10,042 nt of DNA, taken from assembly GCA_900554895.1 (NCBI GenBank), contig USIX01000079.1, forward strand, positions 1 through 10,042, read 5' to 3'. A model generated the notes under the pieces. The model was given only the letters and a program-made list of their open reading frames with translations. It ran no database searches and was not told where the DNA came from. Position 1 is the stretch's first letter. Every line of letters starts with the position of its first letter. Below are positions 7,728 through 10,042 of this stretch, piece after piece. A program made the translations under genes and the position numbers. Origin of the DNA: an uncultured Megamonas sp. (GTDB taxonomy: Bacteria > Bacillota > Negativicutes > Selenomonadales > Selenomonadaceae).

Positions 7728-7756
7728 ATTATATCATTTGATAAAATTTTAGACAA
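7728..7756 (-). promoter_or_regulatory. Extended -10 promoter of the miaB-mutS-mutL operon
   Basis: Read on the minus strand, TTGTCT (7756-7751) and TATAAT (7733-7728) are 17 bases apart, and the -10 is preceded by TGA, giving a TGnTATAAT extended -10. The start is predicted near 7721, about 100 bases before the miaB TTG. It lies 47 bases after the stop codon of the upstream DUF805 gene, so the mismatch-repair operon has its own promoter. Confidence 0.7.
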
Positions 7757-7803
7757 CAAAATCTTTATGATTTATATTCAGAAAAATAAACGGCATAACA
7801 GAT

Positions 7804-8589
7804 TTATAATGTATTCAACGGATTTTTACCATATCTGTTTTCTCCGGCTGTTCCCTTACTGAATATAAGACAGAGCGCCATTGCAATATAACCGAGCGGT
7901 AAAATCGTACCCAGAGCAATCCACCAGCCGGACAGGTTTAAATCATGCAGACGGCGGATAAGTAAAAAACGCAGCGGCAGAGTAATTATTAAATATAAAT
8001 ACAGAATAAGGATAATATAAAACAGAAAAATCTGTTCCAATATACGGGAATTTTCAAAAAGAAAAATAAATAAAATACAGATTAACATGCAAAAAGCGGT
8101 GCATATTATCAAACCGAGCAGATATTGTATAAATCGTTTACGATTTAAGCGGCCTACAGTAGAAAAATATTTCTGCTCAATATGACCGATTTTATCCGCT
8201 GAAATTGTATCAAAAGTATTTTCAAAATCAGCAGCAAGCGGATTTTGACCGTATTTATTTTGACCTTTTGTTCCTTTGAAACAAATTAAATACAAAAGAA
8301 AGAATACGTTAATGAGCGGTACAAAGTACAATATGATGAGCACAGCGGATTTATTCAAATCATGCAGCCGTTTTATACTTAAAAAGATGCCTGGCAGCAT
8401 AGCAAGTTCTGCTATTATGGATATTATTGTGGAAATAATTTCTATAGTAAAATCATTATTGCCGAAATTGATGAAAAACGCCGGTATTGCCAGTACGATA
8501 ACGAGCAGGGAAAAAGCGATAATATATAGTATAAATATTTTGCGGTTTATGCGGCCTTCCGTTGAGAGAAACTGCTGTTCCAAAGTCAT
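7804..8589 (-). CDS. Membrane protein with two tandem DUF805 domains
   Basis: A 261-residue integral membrane protein built from two copies of the DUF805 unit. Unit 1 (about 7-118) has STEGRINRKIFILY, RLHDLN at 74-79 and KGTKGQNKYGQNPL at the end. Unit 2 (about 142-259) repeats this as STVGRLNRKRFIQY, RLHDLN at 213-218 and KGTAGENRYGKNPL. Each unit has about three hydrophobic segments (roughly 17-41, 48-70, 81-103 and 153-177, 185-209, 220-243), so about six membrane passes; no cleavable signal peptide is evident. The join (about 119-141) is polar and charged. DUF805 proteins are usually a single unit of about 100-150 residues and their function is unknown. The ATG at 8589 has GGGAG at 8598-8602, 8 bases upstream. 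It lies just behind the fabV terminator, with little room for a promoter of its own. Confidence 0.9.
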   Translation of the reverse strand: MTLEQQFLSTEGRINRKIFILYIIAFSLLVIVLAIPAFFINFGNNDFTIEIISTIISIIAELAMLPGIFLSIKRLHDLNKSAVLIILYFVPLINVFFLLYLICFKGTKGQNKYGQNPLAADFENTFDTISADKIGHIEQKYFSTVGRLNRKRFIQYLLGLIICTAFCMLICILFIFLFENSRILEQIFLFYIILILYLYLIITLPLRFLLIRRLHDLNLSGWWIALGTILPLGYIAMALCLIFSKGTAGENRYGKNPLNTL

Positions 8590-8615
8590 GTAATCATCTC
8601 CCTGATAATATGTAT

Positions 8616-8652
8616 AAAAAACGGAACTACATCAAACATAGTTCCGTTTTTT
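8616..8652 (-). terminator. Intrinsic terminator of fabV
   Basis: A perfect 14-bp stem (8616-8629 with 8639-8652) with a 9-base loop. On the minus strand the core ACGGAACTA/TAGTTCCGT is followed by TTTTTT, a classic intrinsic terminator. It begins 2 bases after the fabV TGA. The DUF805 start codon lies only 26 bases beyond it, so the DUF805 gene depends on readthrough or on a promoter overlapping the hairpin. Confidence 0.88.
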
Positions 8653-8654
8653 TA

Positions 8655-9827
8655 TCATTTTACTAAATCAATTTCAACTTCCGGATTTACATCTGCATCA
8701 TAATCTACATTATCGAAACCGAAGCCGAACAAATTGTAAAAATCATTCCAGTATCCGTCCACGTCAGCATACTGTTTCAGATTGTCATTGTTGACAACAT
8801 CCCAGTATTTAAAGATTGTTTCCTGTACATCATCGCTCATTTCATAATTATCAATGCGAATACGGCCTTCATCATCTTTAACCGGATTTTCCTGTGATAA
8901 ATAATCGTGCCAGAGACGGGACATCTGTTCTATAGTACCTTCATGAACATTTTTGTCTTTCATTACGCGATACATGACAGCAACGTATAAAGGAACAATT
9001 GGAATAGCAGAGCTGGACTGCGTTACAAGCGCCTTATTTACGGAGATGACAGCATTGAAGCCTTCCTGACGTAATTTTTCAGCAGTTTTGTACAAATGCT
9101 GTTTGGCGGCACCGATTGTACCTTCATAATATATTGGATAAGTAATTTTGGAACCGATGTAGGAGTAAGCAATGCTCAGCGCGTTCGGTGCGAGGACACC
9201 GGCGTCTTTTAAAGAGTGCATCCAGTCTTCCCAATCTTCACCGCCCATAACTTTGACGGTTGCTTCAACTTCCTCCGGTGTTGCAGGCGGAAGTGTTGCT
9301 TCGGTAACTTCATTGGTTTTTAAGTTAAGAGTTTTAGCTGTAAACGGTTCATCAACAGTTTTAAGCACGGAAGAATACATAGTTCCGTCAGCTGTGGTAC
9401 GACGCGGTGCGGCAAGAGAATATACTACCATGTCAATCTGGCCTAAGTCTTTTTTTATAAGTTCAATCGTTTTTGCTTTGATTTCCTGAGAAAAAGCATC
9501 ACCGTTGATTGTTTTGGCATAAAGTCCGTCAGCTTTGGCAAATTCTTCAAATGCTGCCGTATTGTACCAGCCGGCGGTGGCTGTACGTTTACCATGCGCC
9601 GGTTTATCGAAAATTATACCGATAGTGGAGGCACCGCAGCCAAAGGCTGCACAGATGCGGGAAGCTAATCCGTAACCAGTAGATGCGCCGATTACCAATA
9701 CACGTTTAGCTACATCAACTTTCGGCTGATTTTTTACATATTCAATTTGGCGATGAACGTTTTCCTTACAGCCTTCAGGATGAGAAGTTAAACATATAAA
9801 ATCTTTTACTCTTGGCTTAATAATCAT
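8655..9827 (-). CDS. fabV: trans-2-enoyl-ACP/CoA reductase FabV
   Basis: NADH-dependent reductase of the trans-2 double bond in enoyl-ACP or enoyl-CoA, the last step of a fatty-acid elongation round; relatives (TER) act on crotonyl-CoA. It is an extended short-chain dehydrogenase. It starts with the family's MIIKPRVKDFICLTSHPEGC segment, has the nucleotide-binding loop GASTGYG at 47-53, TAGWYNTAAF at 84-93, D110 in INGDAF, and the catalytic Y233-x8-K242 pair in YYEGTIGAAK, which is the FabV spacing (FabI has Y-x6-K). The C-terminal region, DGYWNDFYNLFGFG at 357-370, is also typical. The length of 390 is close to the usual 395-400. ATG at 9827 has AGGGG at 9836-9840, 8 bases upstream. FabV enzymes are generally insensitive to triclosan. 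Whether this one serves fatty-acid synthesis or an acyl-CoA route cannot be read from sequence. The upstream palindromes suggest repressor control. Confidence 0.97.
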   Translation of the reverse strand: MIIKPRVKDFICLTSHPEGCKENVHRQIEYVKNQPKVDVAKRVLVIGASTGYGLASRICAAFGCGASTIGIIFDKPAHGKRTATAGWYNTAAFEEFAKADGLYAKTINGDAFSQEIKAKTIELIKKDLGQIDMVVYSLAAPRRTTADGTMYSSVLKTVDEPFTAKTLNLKTNEVTEATLPPATPEEVEATVKVMGGEDWEDWMHSLKDAGVLAPNALSIAYSYIGSKITYPIYYEGTIGAAKQHLYKTAEKLRQEGFNAVISVNKALVTQSSSAIPIVPLYVAVMYRVMKDKNVHEGTIEQMSRLWHDYLSQENPVKDDEGRIRIDNYEMSDDVQETIFKYWDVVNNDNLKQYADVDGYWNDFYNLFGFGFDNVDYDADVNPEVEIDLVK

Positions 9828-9842
9828 ACATAAATCCCCTTT

Positions 9843-9859
9843 ACTTAGATTATCTAAGT
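9843..9859. promoter_or_regulatory. Palindrome next to the fabV ribosome binding site (candidate MarR/FabT-type operator)
   Basis: ACTTAGAT-T-ATCTAAGT is a perfect 8-1-8 inverted repeat, 3 bases upstream of the fabV ribosome binding site (9836-9840). Its size and GATTATC centre resemble the FabT operator of streptococci (roughly TTTGATTATCAAA) and MarR-family operators generally. In mRNA the same bases could fold into a 7-bp hairpin with a 3-base loop close to the ribosome binding site. The regulator is not encoded in this window. Confidence 0.5.
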
Positions 9860-9863
9860 TTCT

Positions 9864-9879
9864 TATACTATATAGTATA
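9864..9879. promoter_or_regulatory. Second palindrome upstream of fabV
   Basis: TATACTATATAGTATA is a perfect 16-base palindrome, 4 bases from the 9843-9859 palindrome. It is made almost wholly of A and T and contains TATACT and TATAGT on both strands, so it may hold a -10 element, an operator half, or both. No well-placed -35 box fits it. Confidence 0.4.
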
Positions 9880-9919
9880 TTAACGGTATTAATAACACTA
9901 TAAGTCAGTATCAGCTTAT

Positions 9920-9925
9920 ATTATA
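9920..9925 (-). promoter_or_regulatory. Candidate -10 box for fabV
   Basis: A TATAAT on the minus strand (9925-9920) would start transcription near 9913 and give an 85-base leader that includes both palindromes. The sequence 17 bases upstream, TGTACT, is a poor -35 match, so the promoter would be weak or activator-dependent. Confidence 0.3.
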
Positions 9926-9975
9926 CAACTTTACCATACAAAAGTACACCATATCATAATATTTTTAATATAAGA

Positions 9976-9990
9976 TACAATTAAATTGGT
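9976..9990. promoter_or_regulatory. OhrR/MarR-like inverted repeat
   Basis: CAATTAAATTG at 9978-9988 is a perfect 5-1-5 inverted repeat. Read on the minus strand, 9990-9976 matches 13 of 15 positions of the known OhrR operator pattern TACAATTTAATTGTA. It lies about 150 bases upstream of fabV and might serve a gene beyond the right edge of the window instead. In such AT-rich DNA a chance match is a real possibility. Confidence 0.25.
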
Positions 9991-10042
9991 CGTTATTTCA
10001 GTGAATTCAAATTTTTAATCGTGGTATTTATAAAAAAGAGCT

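Noticed and set aside
8276..8593. Plus-strand open frame of 105 codons opposite the DUF805 gene
   Set aside because: The minus-strand reading has two copies of a known domain and a ribosome binding site; this one has neither.
10030..10042. T-run of a terminator for a gene to the right (minus strand AGCTCTTTTTT)
   Set aside because: It fits the tail of a minus-strand terminator, but the stem would lie outside the window and cannot be verified.
1..10042. CRISPR arrays, tRNA or rRNA genes, insertion sequences, toxin-antitoxin or phage-defence cassettes
   Set aside because: I found no regular spaced repeats, no tRNA-like or rRNA-like stretches, no transposase, and no small gene pairs with defence or toxin motifs on either strand.

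Overview
The window is a stretch of low-GC bacterial chromosome. The miaB-mutS-mutL cluster, a MutL with the endonuclease motifs, strong AGGAGG-type ribosome binding sites, several TTG starts and a FabV-type enoyl reductase all fit Bacillota. The class Negativicutes (a Selenomonas/Megamonas-like organism) is my best guess, made from protein flavour and gene order rather than a database comparison.

Left part (1-1613, plus strand): a complete tyrosine recombinase of 335 residues, then a short intergenic region with a textbook sigma-70 promoter and a hairpin, then a small single-domain PRC-barrel protein. By eye this part is more AT-rich than what follows and looks like an accessory segment next to a housekeeping operon. 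No attachment-site repeats or other mobile genes are visible.

Middle (1656-7756, minus strand): a compact mismatch-repair/tRNA-modification operon read miaB > mutS > mutL. It has its own extended -10 promoter, a leader hairpin, a 3-nt gap between miaB and mutS, an ATGA overlap between mutS and mutL, and a strong (possibly bidirectional) terminator shared with the convergent PRC-barrel gene. MutS recognises mismatches. MutL is recruited and carries the strand-nicking endonuclease used by bacteria without MutH. MiaB methylthiolates i6A37 of tRNAs reading UNN codons.

Right part (7804-10042, minus strand): fabV (trans-2-enoyl-ACP/CoA reductase) with its own intrinsic terminator, then a membrane protein made of two tandem DUF805 units. 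The region upstream of fabV holds two adjacent perfect palindromes and a third MarR/OhrR-like site, suggesting repressor control, possibly by a FabT-like MarR-family regulator.

Most of the window is ordinary core genome. I see no convincing new multi-gene system. The points most worth a second look are the fabV operator region, the promoter-hairpin leaders ahead of the PRC-barrel gene and miaB, the internally duplicated DUF805 protein, and small departures in the MutL endonuclease and MutS clamp-binding motifs.
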